Shown here: positions 11,201 through 23,061 of the stretch, one piece after another | How the letters are laid out: each line of letters starts with the position of its first letter | How positions within the stretch are numbered: the first letter of the stretch is position 1 | Source of the DNA: Absidia repens | Lineage: Eukaryota; Mucoromycota; Mucoromycetes; Mucorales; Cunninghamellaceae | NCBI GenBank assembly: GCA_002105175.1 | Contig: MCGE01000024.1 | Span: 434,001-498,000 of the forward strand | Length of the DNA stretch: 64,000 bases | Reading direction: 5' to 3' | Program-made: the position numbers and the translations under genes | Notes under the pieces: generated by a model | Seen by the model: the letters and a program-made list of their open reading frames with translations, nothing else | What the model was told of the DNA's origin: nothing | The model's database searches: none

Positions 11201-14064
11201 TAGGTATCAAATGTGATATTTGTACTAGTAGAGGTTTACTAATCAATTGACTATTCAAGTTTCTTCGAAGTTATGAAATAGATGACAGTGTGGTGACTCC
11301 ATTACGGATATCTGACTGCGTCGAAAATGGGATCAAATCAAGACTCCTTGAACCTGTGCATTTACTTCTAGTCAACTTACTCAAGACAGTTAGAAGTCTG
11401 AAAAATGGCGGATATCACTCTGGTAAGCACATGCTCACATACACTTATATATATATATATATATATGAGTGCGTGTGTGTCAACAATGGAATCTTAGCAG
11501 TGTTATACTCACTCAACTTAATCTTTACTAGTCATCACGGAGGCACTTGCAACATGTAAAAATCATCTCAAATCACTTACATTTCGGCTCACCAAACTGG
11601 ATATTGAAGATTACGAATTAGACAAAACCACCAACTTTGATACTACAACGTCTACCGGGCTACGATCCAGTCACTTCGCTGAAATTCTTTTGGGCACCTT
11701 CGACACAATTATGGAAAACGAATTTATCAGTGACGGTGATTCTGTCGAATCATGTCAAACCATCCTTACTCTCTTCAAGAAACGGAAGGCGTTGCTTGGG
11801 CTTTTGAAGGAAAATACCAGCAAAGACAAAGGTAAGAATCATATGACTAACGTGAATATAGGCGCTTACCATGGTTATAATCTAATCATTTCATAATAAT
11901 ACCGTCTTCATATAGGTCGTAAATTATCTAGCATTGGATCATCATCACTCCTCAGTTTGGAATTCTCGGCAAAAATATCTCAAGCTCTCTTTTTACACAC
12001 TGACCGACAGTCGCCGCTCTTGACCTTACGATCAGATATTGGATTTATGCATTATATTGTATCGGTGACACCAACTATTCTGGCAGCGGTAAGATCGGCC
12101 ATTGAATATCGACTTGAAATTCAGAGTACTAGCTGACAATTGATTTATTTTTATATCAAAGGCAATTGACAACGAAAACGATTATCAAGATGACAAGTAC
12201 TTTGGACATTGTGTGGATTTGGTCAAAGTGTATATGCATATTCTTATTCATGAAGATTCTGACAGCAGTTTTATCAATCATCAACCACAAAAGGTAAATA
12301 TCGCGAAATATTTGGATAAGACAGTATGCTAACCATCCTTTGTAATGATAGGGCCAATCACTACTTGGAGCTATCACAACAAGTTTGAAGTATATCTTGG
12401 AAATCACTTGCAATGTGTGGCCGACTAGACTTCCAGATCTGCTTTCTCAACTACGAACCATGTCGACTGCATTGCCTTCTTCTGGATCCATCAATGAAGT
12501 TATTTCTGATCTGCTCAATGAATTTAAGGTACAGCATATATACTATTGAATAAATTCCTACTCAAATGATATGAGGATTACTCAATCTTTTGTAATATAT
12601 TATTGATTCATAGGAAATTCTCAACAAGTACTTGAATACTCGACCTCCACTATACAAAGAATCTGCGAACATTATTCAAATTATCCAATTCCTCGCTAAT
12701 CAGATGGACTCAGCTCAGGATGACTTCACTGCACACGCGAACAGCATCATCGACTGGTTGACACAAACGGCTGAAGAACGACCTATCGAGGATCATGGAG
12801 TAGTAAAGGAAATTTTTGGCTTGCTTATCCACTTTTGCGAACACTCGAATCAATTGGATGCTATCAGGGATCTTGCTCAAGATGTACACAATATTCATGG
12901 TGAAATTGATATTGATGAAGATTCCCAAGCTGACCCTTCTATCAAGTATCAAATGATCAACCCAAAGACCTATGGTATTGCTACAACTTTGATCCTCAAT
13001 TATGCAGAGCAAGAAAACGATGGCATGACTTGGTCTATAGGACGATTGAAAATCTCAGGTATTAAATGCAATAATAGCACAAAAAAGAAACAACAGTCTC
13101 TGTATCTCAGTTTTTCTCATTTTGTTTTAGCTTCTTCTGAAGATCTGGATCAACATCACCAGTTTGAACAAGTGGTATGTCAACGCCTGATATCTTATGT
13201 GACTATAATTAGTGAACTTATCAGGGCAATATTGATGGGATCACAAGCGGAACATTTGATCAAGGTGCTGACGAAGACGTATAGAACGTTTACTGTTTTT
13301 ATGAAATACGTAAGTATACCATTCGGAAGAAACGGAACCATCAAAAACCTTAACCACTTTTTTTTCTCCACTTTAGAAAATGGCAACACAGTACACCGAA
13401 ATATCCCAAGAATTTATCAACCTGGTTGCCAGTATTGGCAGTCAAGTCACCACCAAGATGTATACGTTTTTGACGACATTTGCTCACCAGCAACAGGGCG
13501 ACTACGATCAATCTGGAGGGACACGAAAGAAGAAAGGAAAGAAGAAAGAAGTCAATGCAAAAGAAAAGGTAAGGTATCCTTCTGCTTGACAGATATTGTA
13601 GAATAGTAGTAATGATTTATTTATTTTTTTGGCTCTTTAGGCTAAGATTCTACGGGAAGCCAAGATGATTCCCTTGTTGATTTTTGTAGTGGAGCAATTT
13701 GAACGCCATTTGATCCAGCTGACTAGGAAATCTAAGGTCGATCTCATGCAGTATATGAAACGGAGCACTTCTCGCGACTTCCAAATCAAATTGGACAACT
13801 ATGTGGAATCTGAAGAGGATTCAAGCGACGACGCCAAAAATCCAAAACGGGTAAGAATAGGAAAAGTGGGAAATAGATATCTATTTATCATTTTTAACGG
13901 TTTTTTACATTGTTTTTCTTTTATTACAGCCTCTACAACCTGATGATGACGAAAATGACAATAGTGATGGTGATAACGATGATGGCGAACAAGCCCAAGT
14001 GATATATTCAGATTCTGATGAAGATGATGACAACGCAGGTGGCAGAAAACGTGCAAGAATATGA
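8221..14064 (+). CDS. FANCI: Fanconi anemia group I protein (FANCI) orthologue
   Basis: FANCI pairs with FANCD2 to form the ID2 clamp that loads on DNA at interstrand crosslinks and stalled forks in the nucleus. Twenty-six exons join in frame to 1297 aa (human about 1328). Exon starts: 8221, 8375, 8530, 8656, 8822, 9180, 9314, 9479, 9589, 9776, 9942, 10215, 10369, 10603, 10848, 11075, 11260, 11532, 11916, 12162, 12352, 12614, 13131, 13377, 13641, 13930. Diagnostic blocks, in the human order: MDRKILNLA (start), [25 protein letters not shown] with [88 protein letters not shown], then [17 protein letters not shown]. The tail is acidic and ends GGRKRARI, a likely nuclear signal. Odd point: the human monoubiquitination lysine (K523) aligns with Met512. 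No frameshift or stop interrupts the gene. Confidence 0.95.
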
Positions 14065-14229
14065 TAAATGGCCTGATTAGTATATAGTGTATATTGTATA
14101 GTTTTTAGTTTAACCGAATTAGTATATTGCAATATGTATTTATTCGTCTATGTATCGTGAATAAAAATCAATGGTTGCTATCATATAATATATCTTTGTG
14201 TAGTTGTATTCTATACGTTGGTGAAGTTT
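14065..14229. other. 3' region of FANCI
   Basis: AT-rich, with an AATAAA near 14159-14165 that could direct polyadenylation of FANCI. Confidence 0.4.
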
Positions 14230-14720
14230 TTGACTAATATTTACGGGACAAATGTTATTCAAGCACAACAATCGTCAACACTAAATCAAAAAAAGGACTG
14301 GTAGTAAAAAAAGATGAAGTACACAAGACATGGGAGAGAATATTGGGATATTTTTAATTAAAGCAAGTAAAAAGATACATGTTTTATTCAGATATAAATA
14401 CAAACTATGGACAAACTAACACTAAACTAAGTTAATGGAGGTTCGAAAAAGCCAATTAATGGTGGTTGTAAATCCTGAATCCAAAATGAAAGGTTTTCCC
14501 CATGCATCTTGTAATCCCTGAGGTGAATCTCCCTTCTAAACTAGTGCTGACACTATTCTCAGTCCAACATAACCCATAGAAGTTGAATGATGAAGGGAAA
14601 AAAAGAAGGCAAAGTAGAAAACGAAAAGAAAGAGAGGTGGAAAAATAAAATGGTAGTAAATAAATATTCACGTGGTCGGAGTGTGAAATGTTCGTAGATC
14701 TTTGGAACCAAAAGCCCAAG
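14230..14720 (+). repeat. dispersed repeat, copy A
   Basis: Lies between the convergent FANCI and chorismate synthase genes. The conserved core is at 14482-14520 and CACGTG at 14669-14674. The flanks match copies B, C and D (for example AAGCAAGTAAAAAGA...TTTTATTC before the core and GAAGTTGAATGATGAAG after it). Frames across it on the minus strand (14456-14753) are not conserved between copies. Left end approximate. Confidence 0.75.
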
Positions 14721-15063
14721 CTTCCAACCGAGTGCCAGTGCATTTATTGTCACGTAAAATAATTACTTCGCATTCTCGTGAGACTCAATTTGTCCACTTC
14801 CTTTCTGAACTGCACCATATCACAATGATGAAAAAAAAAATCACAACACATAATAAAGAATTCAACAACCTATATTCATAGTATAATGATAGCAATAAAC
14901 GTCCTTTATTGGGATTGTATAATGGTAATAAAAGACACCGAAGGAGATGGTATAAGACAGGGTTGGTGATCAAGGCAGAATAGATTAGACAATATATAAA
15001 AATTCTAAGTAAAATATACATGGTTTATTGTAAAATATGATAGATAAATGTATGTAAAATAAT
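14721..15063. other. gene-free stretch downstream of aro2
   Basis: No coding evidence. Contains the 3' region of the minus-strand chorismate synthase gene. Confidence 0.5.
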
Positions 15064-15178
15064 CTACTGGGCAAGGTCCTTGGGGGGTTGACCAAGAAGG
15101 GAATGATGAATATCAATGGCGGGTAACCGAGCCATGGCACCACGACGAGATTCTTGTTGCATAGCCAAACTAAAGAGT

Positions 15179-15209
<31 letters not shown>

Positions 15210-16602
15210 GAAACAAAACATGAGTATGGTTTTTTAACCCTTCAATCTGACATTTAGGTCACTTACTCCATAATCACTAAAGCAGCCATGGATTCAACAA
15301 TAGGCACAGCTCTTGGTACAACACAAGGATCATGACGACCACGAGCAGCCAAAGTACCCCAAACACCATCATAAGAGGTAGTTTCTTGATCACGAGAGAT
15401 AGTAGCAGCGGGCTTGAAGGCGACGCGGAAGTAGATATTTTCACCATTGGAAATACCACCTTGGACACCTCCAGAGTAGTTTGTAGAGGTACCAAATGTG
15501 CCATCTTCTTTACGGACAAAAGGATCGTTGTGTTGATGACCGGCCATAGTAGTGCCACTGAAACCGGAGCCAAATTCAAAGCCCTTGGTGGCAGGAATGG
15601 ATAACATGGCATGGGCAAGAATGGCTTCGAGCTTGTCAAAACAGGGTTCACCTAAACCAACTGGGCATCGTCGAATCACACAGGTCACTGTACCACCGAT
15701 CGAATCTTGTTCAGCAGATTTTTGAGTGATCACCTAATACAAATAGAAATGTAAGTCACCCCGTTCCACGATTGCTCATGATCCCATCCTCCTCTCACTC
15801 CCTCTCTCTCTCTGCCCCCCCTTTTTTTTGACTTACTTCCTTGATCGCTTCAGAGGTAGCAGCATCGGGACATCGAGTGATATCAGCATCTACAGTGGCA
15901 CGGTCAATGGTGTTCAAGAAATCATAAAATTCAGGTTTGACGACATCATGTTCTTGCAAATCAGTCACGAATGGCATGGCTACTTTTCCAACACTGGAGG
16001 TAAAGGCCACAATTTCAACACCAAAAGCTTCCTTGAGATATTTTTCAGCAATCGCACCAGCAGCCACACGACCAATGGTTTCACGAGCAGAGGCTCGGCC
16101 CCCACCAGAAGAGGCCTTCAATCCGTATTTTTGGAGGTAGGTATAATCCGCATGTGAAGGTCGAGGGTAAACATCTGTTTCGCTATAGTCATGAGGTCGT
16201 TGATCCAAGTTGGGCACCGTCAAACCGATAGGTGTACCAAGAGTCACACCGAATTCTGTTCCTGACATGACAGTGACACGATCCTTTTCATCACGCTATT
16301 TTTTTCAATCAATTGTCATTTGAGCCATTCACAAAAAACAAATAAAAGCAAAAGGTATTGTTAGTATAAGTACATATATACATATCAAGTAAACAGATCA
16401 GAGAGAAAATGAGAGAGAGAGAAGACACACTTACAGGAGTAGTCAATTTGCTTTGACCAGGTCGTCTTCTTGAGAGTTGTGGTTGAATGTCACCTTCTGT
16501 CAAAGCCAATCCAGGAGGAACACCATCGACAATAGCACCAACACCCTTACAGTGAGATTCGCCAAAAGTTGTTACTCGGAAGACTTTACCAAAAGTACTC
16601 AT
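15064..16602 (-). CDS. ARO2: Chorismate synthase
   Basis: Catalyses the last shikimate-pathway step, EPSP to chorismate, using reduced FMN. Fungal enzymes reduce their own flavin, but whether this one does cannot be read from sequence by eye. Four exons in reading order (16602-16435, 16295-15837, 15733-15267, 15169-15064) give 399 aa, close to the yeast enzyme. Motifs: [17 protein letters not shown] at the N-terminus, [12 protein letters not shown], the FMN-site region [11 protein letters not shown] with [33 protein letters not shown], then [11 protein letters not shown] and [15 protein letters not shown]. The end is GQPPKDLAQ. All residues expected of the family signatures seem intact. A TGAGTCA site lies about 147 bp upstream, consistent with general amino-acid control. 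Confidence 0.95.
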
Positions 16603-17459
16603 ATTTGTGTTTGATAGAAAAGAAGAATAGAAAGAAGAAAAAATAGGTAAAGAAGAGCGGAAAAAAAGGAAAGAAAAATGTCGGTCGGATCTTATAACTT
16701 CTTTTTTTTTTTTTTTCCTAGTCCAGTCACTCTCCCTGAATTTTCAGGTGAGTCATCGGCTGTAAAAATTGAGCTTGATGATAAGGCAAAGATCCGCATT
16801 GTATTTGATTGGATAGGTTACGCCCAAACCATTTTTCACTTTATTACCAGTCTCGATTAAAGTATGGCACTTGAACAATGTTCTCTTTCTTATGAATAAA
16901 AATAATGATTATGCTACCGTTTTAACAGTATTTTTTCTCTTTTTCTTTGCCGATAATGATCATATTCAATCCGCAAATTCCCCAAATAAGCTCCGAGAAA
17001 TCCCCAGCATTCGTAAAATTGCCAAACTTAAAGAAGTGTGAGAGAGTGGAAATAAAACAAAATTATGCATGAAAAGTGGTCTCTCTTCATTTAATTCCTG
17101 AAGCCCGAGGAATAAAGATTCAGGTACCATTGTAACCTACTCTTCGCACCACATGTGGATTGACTATTGTTTTTTTACTGCTCAATTTAAGGTCAACCAA
17201 TAAACTTCAAGCAAACACACCTTTTTGCTGTCTTCCTCTTTGACGAGTCCTCTCCTCTGCCGGCGGTTTTTCTTTATTATATATGAATTTATCTCTACAT
17301 AGTACAAAACGACAGTATTTTTTAAGGAACTAGGAAGACTTAAGAAGTAATCGACGGGGTTAGAAATGCAGGTCTGTGGTGGCTTTGTCGGGGTAGCAAA
17401 AAAAAAATGTCGAAGTGTACCCCTTTTTTGTCGCTTCCTACTCTTCCTTGAAATAAAAA
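16603..17459. other. intergenic between ARO2 and the glycyl-tRNA synthetase pseudogene
   Basis: About 860 bp with no coding support beyond short frames. It includes the ARO2 promoter, and the former promoter of the pseudogene (TTATTATATATGAA near 17273-17287). Confidence 0.5.
16749..16755. promoter_or_regulatory. TGAGTCA Gcn4/Cpc1-type site upstream of ARO2
   Basis: An exact TGASTCA heptamer sits about 147 bp before the ARO2 start codon. In fungi this is the binding site of the bZIP factor Gcn4/Cpc1, which induces amino-acid biosynthetic genes. One heptamer can occur by chance; the placement is what supports it. Confidence 0.4.
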
Positions 17460-18598
17460 TGGCTCAGAAACCTTTTGACAGAACTGCGCTCGAGGTAAGC
17501 CTTTATTATATTATAGATATTACTATACATATGAACACTAACGTTTTTTCTACCTTTAGACGTCTAGAAACTCATTACAAAACGCTCTTTTATGCTCCCT
17601 TCCAAATCTATGGAGGTGAGGCTCCTTTTTTTTTTTTTTTGCTCTATGAATATGATAAGAAAAACATTATACAGAAACTGACGCACTTAGTACAACAAAT
17701 GTTATCGTATGGTCATCTTAATAGGTTTGTAGGCTTGACACGACGATTATGAACGACCCACAAAGTGTTGAAACATCAGGTCATGTCGACAAGTTTGCTG
17801 ATTGGATGTGTAAAGACCTCAAAAATGGCGAAATTTATCGCGCAGATCATGTGGTGGAAGCGGTGTTAGAAGCCTATCTACAAGGCGACTTGCAAGCTCG
17901 TGCGGCCAAGATTGGAACTGAGGCCCAAGTGAAGGTGGAAAATGGTGGTGGTCGAATTGGATGATACAGTGCGTAAACGATATGAGGGAAACACTGGTGC
18001 AAATCGGCAACTACAGTGGTCAAAGATCTGGCTGATACGATGAAGAAATTCGATATCCGGTCTCTCCGAAACTGGCAACGAATTGTCGGTGCCTCAAGAA
18101 CTCAACTTGATGTTTGTTAGTAGTATTGGTCCCACTGAACATATTCGTGAATACACTCCCAACGTCATTGGGCGTTCCTTTGGGATTGGTCGCATTCTAT
18201 ATTCTCCTTTGGAACATAGCTGGTGTGTCCGTGATGGCGACGAATCCCGTAATGTTATGTCCTTCCCTACCGTGGTGGCTTCTTTCAAACGTTGTCTTTT
18301 GCCTCTGTCTGGTGATGCTTGCCTTGTTTCCTTTTTCAAGAAGTACTCTCCTCAATTACGCCAAAATGGTATCTCCACTTGAACCGATGACAACAAGACT
18401 TCTCTTGGACGGCGATATGCCCGTAATGATGAACTTGGTATTCCCTTCGCCATCACTGTTGATTTTCAAACTGTGGAAGACAACACTATCACCTTACGCC
18501 AGCGTGATTCGACTGAACAAATTGGGGATAGCTTTAAAAATATTCTCAAGATTCTCAGAGACTCCTCCTCGGACTATTGATTTAGCTGGTCTTATTTA
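17460..18598 (+). pseudogene. Glycyl-tRNA synthetase pseudogene (internally deleted, frameshifted)
   Basis: Recognisable class II glycyl-tRNA synthetase pieces lie in order but in several frames. They are MAQKPFDRTALE with a retained intron 1 (17494-17559), YKTLFYAPFQIYGG, then ETSGHVDKFADWMCKDLKNG and IYRADHVVEAVLEA. Later come ELNLMFVSSIGP, then directly YTPNVIGRSFGIGRILYS, HSWCVRDGDESRNVMSFP and the anticodon-binding end RRYARNDELGIPFAITVDF. Missing are the part after IYGG (GLYDYGP region) and the whole catalytic stretch between SSIGP and TPNVI. Stops and frame changes occur at about 17750, 17964, 18035 and 18382. It retains an intron, so it is a decayed gene copy and not a processed cDNA. 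The enzyme is essential, so a working copy must exist elsewhere in the genome. Confidence 0.9.
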
Positions 18599-18842
18599 GT
18601 TGTATTATTTATATTTTTGTATTACGGTTGATTGTTATTTGGGATTTATTGTATGTATTGGGTTATTGTTGTTGTTGTCTATTTTTTATGTATTTAAATA
18701 AAACCCCATTTTGCCTTTGCATAGTCTGCGGGATTTAAAATATTTTTTTAAAAGTCGAAAAACGGGTTTTCTGTTGTCTTCTTTTTTTGTAGATTGTTGT
18801 CAACATCACCAAAGTAATACCTCCAACATCTGCGCATATGAT

Positions 18843-19150
18843 ATGACTGATTCCGTTATTCTACAAAAACAAACCAGCAATAGCAGCAGCGACAGCAACA
18901 ATAGTAGTTTAACCAACGACGGCCCTTTTCTCAACTCAACTCGGTCGTCGAACTCTAGTCACTCCTCCCATTCTAACATCACCGGTCAGGTCAAAACGAA
19001 TGAATCAACAAACACCAAGGCAGCAATTTCAAAAACCAACAATATTGACGACACAAATGAAAAACATGGTAGGAACACACAAATATATGTAGGCTTTATC
19101 ATTATAGCTCAAGCTATTTGGATGATATATCTCGGAAGTTATTGATATCT

Positions 19151-19183
<33 letters not shown>

Positions 19184-21124
19184 GCTTGTTAGATTCGAGG
19201 AACGGTATGACTTCAGCCTGGCTAGAGCACAAAAAACACTTTATTATACTTAGCAGTGCAGGAAAACCTATATGGTCCAGGTAAATAAAGGAACCAGTGA
19301 AAAGAGCAAGGTGGACTGACATAGAGGCTCATAATTGAAATATTGACTAGCGTATTGATCATTGACGGGTAGATATGGTGACGAATCTCGGATATCATCA
19401 TTTACTGGGGTCATACAAGCGATTATCTCTTTTTTTCAGGATAGTGATGATACAATCAAGTAAGCACATAGCAAACAAACAAACAAACAGATAAACAAAC
19501 AAATAGACAAATTCATTTATTGACCAAGCTTATGCTTTTAGGTCAATCAATGCTGGTGATGTCAAGTTTGTCTTTCTACTCAAGGAACCGCTTTATTTTG
19601 TAGCCATATCAAAAACAGAAGAATCAGATGCTCAAGTAAGTGAAAAAACAACAGTATGAAAATGGAATATATCTTTAACCTCACTTTTATTTTATTTAAG
19701 CTCAAGGATCAATTGGTTTACTTGCATAGCCAGATAATCAGTTTCCTTACCTCATCACAAATTACACGGATATTTGAGCAGAGGACAAATTTTGATTTGA
19801 GACGATTGCTTGGTGGAACGGATGTGTTTTTAGATCATTTGTCGACGTCATTCAGCTCTGATCATAGTTATATGCTAGGCAGCTTACAGGTCTTACGGTT
19901 GGGAAGATCTATTCGCGATGCTGCGGGACGACTTTTATCCAAGGTGAACACCAAGGTACTTGACAGAAAAAACGTGAAAAGGATGGGTGGTGGTTTGGCA
20001 GTAGAAACTGATCAATGTCTACTTTATCTTAGGATTTACTCTATGCTATGGTTGTTGCAAAGGACAAACTGGTGACATTGCTCCGGCCTCGACATCATAG
20101 TTTACATCCATCTGGTAAATTATTATTCAAAACCTAGTTGAGATACCGATTTTTATTTACTTTTTTATTATATTCTTAGATCTGCATCTCTTGTTTAATA
20201 TGTTGACTGGATCCAGTACTTTCCAGGCTGCCGAATCCTGGACTCCCCTCTGCCTTCCCAAATTCAACTCGACGGGATATCTGTATGCCTACATTTGTTA
20301 TGTTGAGAGCAATGTCTCGGTGGTCATGATCAGTACGTCCAAGGAAAGCTTTTTTGAGCTCCGTGATTGCAAGGAAAAATTGGTCAAGGTAAGGAAAACA
20401 ATATTGACTCTAGAAAACAGTAAGTGAAAGTTTCGATTAATTTTGATGGCCTTTCCACCTTCTTTTTTTTAATAGGATCTTATTAAAGAAGATGTGCTTC
20501 AAAATATCCAGAAAGCATCAAACAAATTGTATACTGTCGGTAAGAGAAAAAAGATCATCGATGGATATTGTGGAAGAATGTGAATTAAACAGACACCCTT
20601 TATAGAGGACACTGGGATAAACAACCTACTTCATTTTATGTACAAATCAAAAACTCAAATACAATTTACAAGTCCCGGTCCATATGGCAAGTATGCCGAT
20701 GAAACTAATTGCAGAAGGTAATATGCCCATATATCCACCCCTCCATCCTCTATGTATATGTTGTTCTCACGTTACCACTATTGCTTTTCATACAAACAGG
20801 CTTTATCGACTATACCAATATGTTTTTAACCGAATGCATTCAAGATCAAAACCACTGAAACTATATTACCATCACGACGACAAGGAAGTGATATTGGGAT
20901 GGGTAAAAGCATATACACATACTACATAAGAACGAGGCAAAAACTTCAACTAACACTTTCCATTATTGGTGCCTTTTTTTTAGATCACTTCCACATTTGA
21001 ACTCTATGTTGTCTATGCATCTGATACACCTAAATCTGTCATCATTTCACATTCCAATCAACTTTTACGTTGGATCAAGAAAAATGACGACAATTTATTT
21101 ATTCTCAATTCCCCTGTTTTTTAG
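18843..21124 (+). CDS. MON1: Vacuolar fusion protein Mon1
   Basis: Mon1 with Ccz1 is the guanine-nucleotide exchange factor for Rab7/Ypt7 on late endosomes and autophagosomes. Eleven exons: 18843-19068, 19193-19280, 19373-19459, 19542-19635, 19701-19955, 20033-20114, 20180-20388, 20476-20539, 20606-20717, 20800-20902, 20984-21124. They sum to 486 aa, in frame. After a Ser/Asn-rich N-terminus come the longin-type blocks HKKHFIILSSAGKPIWSRYG, DVKFVFLLKEPLYFVAI, FEQRTNFDLRRLLGGTD, HPSDLHLLFNMLTGSS, SWTPLCLPKFNSTGYLYAYI, LLHFMYKSK, then RLYRLYQYVFNRMH and the end LLRWIKKNDDNLFIL. The order and spacing match animal MON1. The ATG at 18843 is chosen because the earlier ATG at 18838 is followed by a stop. 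Intron 1 contains a run of 30 T. Confidence 0.94.
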
Positions 21125-21822
21125 TTTATTGATGTTATTTATGCCATCTAGAAATAAATCGCATTTTAGATTATTCATACTGCTTTTATCATCATTATTG
21201 TAGTCTTTGTTGTGTGTATTATGTTTGGGGCTAGTGGGGTGGAGATGATATGAAAAGAGGTACACTGGAAGAGACAGATATGTGTGAAGGGAAATAATCA
21301 AGTGGGTCGTTAATGCCGGCAAGATTGAAATTGGAAAAATAAAAAAGAGAACTTCTGTTTTGGACGTAGATACAGTAAAATTGGGAATAGGCGAAAAGGT
21401 CAAGTGAGTGCATAAAGTTAAAATCATGTGTGACTGAAGGCCATAGTGAAAGCTATGATAGTCCAATTTTTATTTTTTTCATATTCTTGTAATAAAGAAG
21501 AATAAAAAAGCAAATCCTAAAAGTGGATATCGGGTTGCAGAGTAAAAGTGAATAATAGGCAGCGATAAATAGAAATAAGGAACTTGATAAATATGAATCA
21601 AGTGAATAAACACAGACACACATACATACACAATCAACAATCACACAATCACGTACCCCCTCACACATACGTATATATGCATATACACGAAAAATAAAAA
21701 CATCATAGAGTACTGCCTGAAGAGAATTTTTTATTGATTTATTTGAAGAAAAGCTAGATGGCTACGTAATGATCATATAATCTACATAATGTAAAACTAA
21801 CTAATCCCGAGTAGCTAACACC
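21125..21822. other. gene-free stretch between convergent MON1 and SDO1
   Basis: Shared 3' flank of two convergent genes. Only short frames occur, and no coding evidence is seen. Confidence 0.55.
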
Positions 21823-22527
21823 TTAAAAACGTTCGTCACCTTCTTCCTTTTCACGCAGATTCATGATTTCCAGTTGGCCCTTGCCTCGAGTGTCATTTTG
21901 GACAATATCATTGATGGCACGGTATTTTCCAGGGTCCACCAGGGCAATCTATAGATATATAGTTATATCAACAAGAAGATGAATATGACAATCTATAATT
22001 ACAGGTCCACTTGTTGTCCTTTTAACTCTTACCAGTTCAAGTTCGTCCGCTTCAAAATCCTCTTCTTCCGTTGATGTCACCAGAGGCACAATTTTTTCTT
22101 TGAGCACCTTTTTGAAATCCTTGCCTTGAGGTAAAGTGATACGCACACGCATTTGAGCACGTTGAATGGGTAATAATTGCTTCTCTTGTAATTGCTTGAT
22201 CACATCAAGAGCCTATATATATATATATGTAAGCAAGAAAGAAGGGGAGGAAAAAAAAAAGTCGTTAGAGTCTATACCAATACTGAAAAATGGGAATGGT
22301 TGGTATCATTTTACCTGAGACTTGGAGCTACGCTTGGGATTGACGCTTAAATGTAAATCTTGCATGGCTTTTTCAATCATTGTGACAGTATAGGGGCGTT
22401 TGGTTTGAGGGTTCACACAGTTATCTGTCACAATATTGGCAATATCCTTCCACATTGATTCCAATTGATTGGACCGTTCCTTCTCGGCCACCTGAAGTTC
22501 ACCTTTCTTGAGAATCTTGAAGTATGC

Positions 22528-22570
<43 letters not shown>

Positions 22571-23061
22571 AAAGAGAAAAGAAATAAAAGTGGCATATTA
22601 GGTTCAAGCAATAATAAAGCAAAAACAGTCAACTACTACCCATATTCCTTTTGATCACTTACTTCTTGAATCACCTTGTCTGTGTCATCAGTCTTGAAAC
22701 ACTTGTTTAGATCATCTTTGCTAGCAACTTGACCTTTAGATACATTCAAGAACACACTGTGAATTTGTAGTACTTCGTCGAGATCGGTTTCCCTGAATAT
22801 AATATAATAAAAAGTGTGATTTAGTTATCAATTAAAAAGGGAGAGGATAAAGAAGATTTACTTACACATTGGTTCGCCATTCCATTACCTTGTTCTTGTA
22901 ACAGGCAAGTTCGAATCGTTTACCACCTTTTCGCAATCTAACCACTGACACATTTGTCAACCTGATATGAAATAATAAGGTCAGTCTATGTTTCAACTAA
23001 AAACATTGTAGTTGGTTCCTTTAATTTACTTGATTTGCGAGTTGGGTTGTTGAATAGGCAT
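21823..23061 (-). CDS. SDO1: Ribosome maturation protein SDO1/SBDS
   Basis: With the GTPase Efl1, SBDS releases eIF6/Tif6 from the pre-60S subunit in the cytoplasm. Six exons in reading order (23061-23030, 22961-22866, 22792-22663, 22515-22315, 22212-22033, 21948-21823) give 254 aa, the usual length. All three domains are visible. The FYSH domain has [20 protein letters not shown] and [18 protein letters not shown]. The helical middle has [19 protein letters not shown] and [17 protein letters not shown]. The C-terminal ferredoxin-like domain has [13 protein letters not shown] and ends [20 protein letters not shown]. Intron 3 contains a run of 39 A (22530-22568). Confidence 0.95.
22530..22568. 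repeat. poly(A) run of 39 inside SDO1 intron 3
   Basis: Uninterrupted A39 on the plus strand, which is T39 in the transcript sense. It lies immediately 5' of the exon 4 acceptor, so it forms an extreme polypyrimidine tract. Confidence 0.9.
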
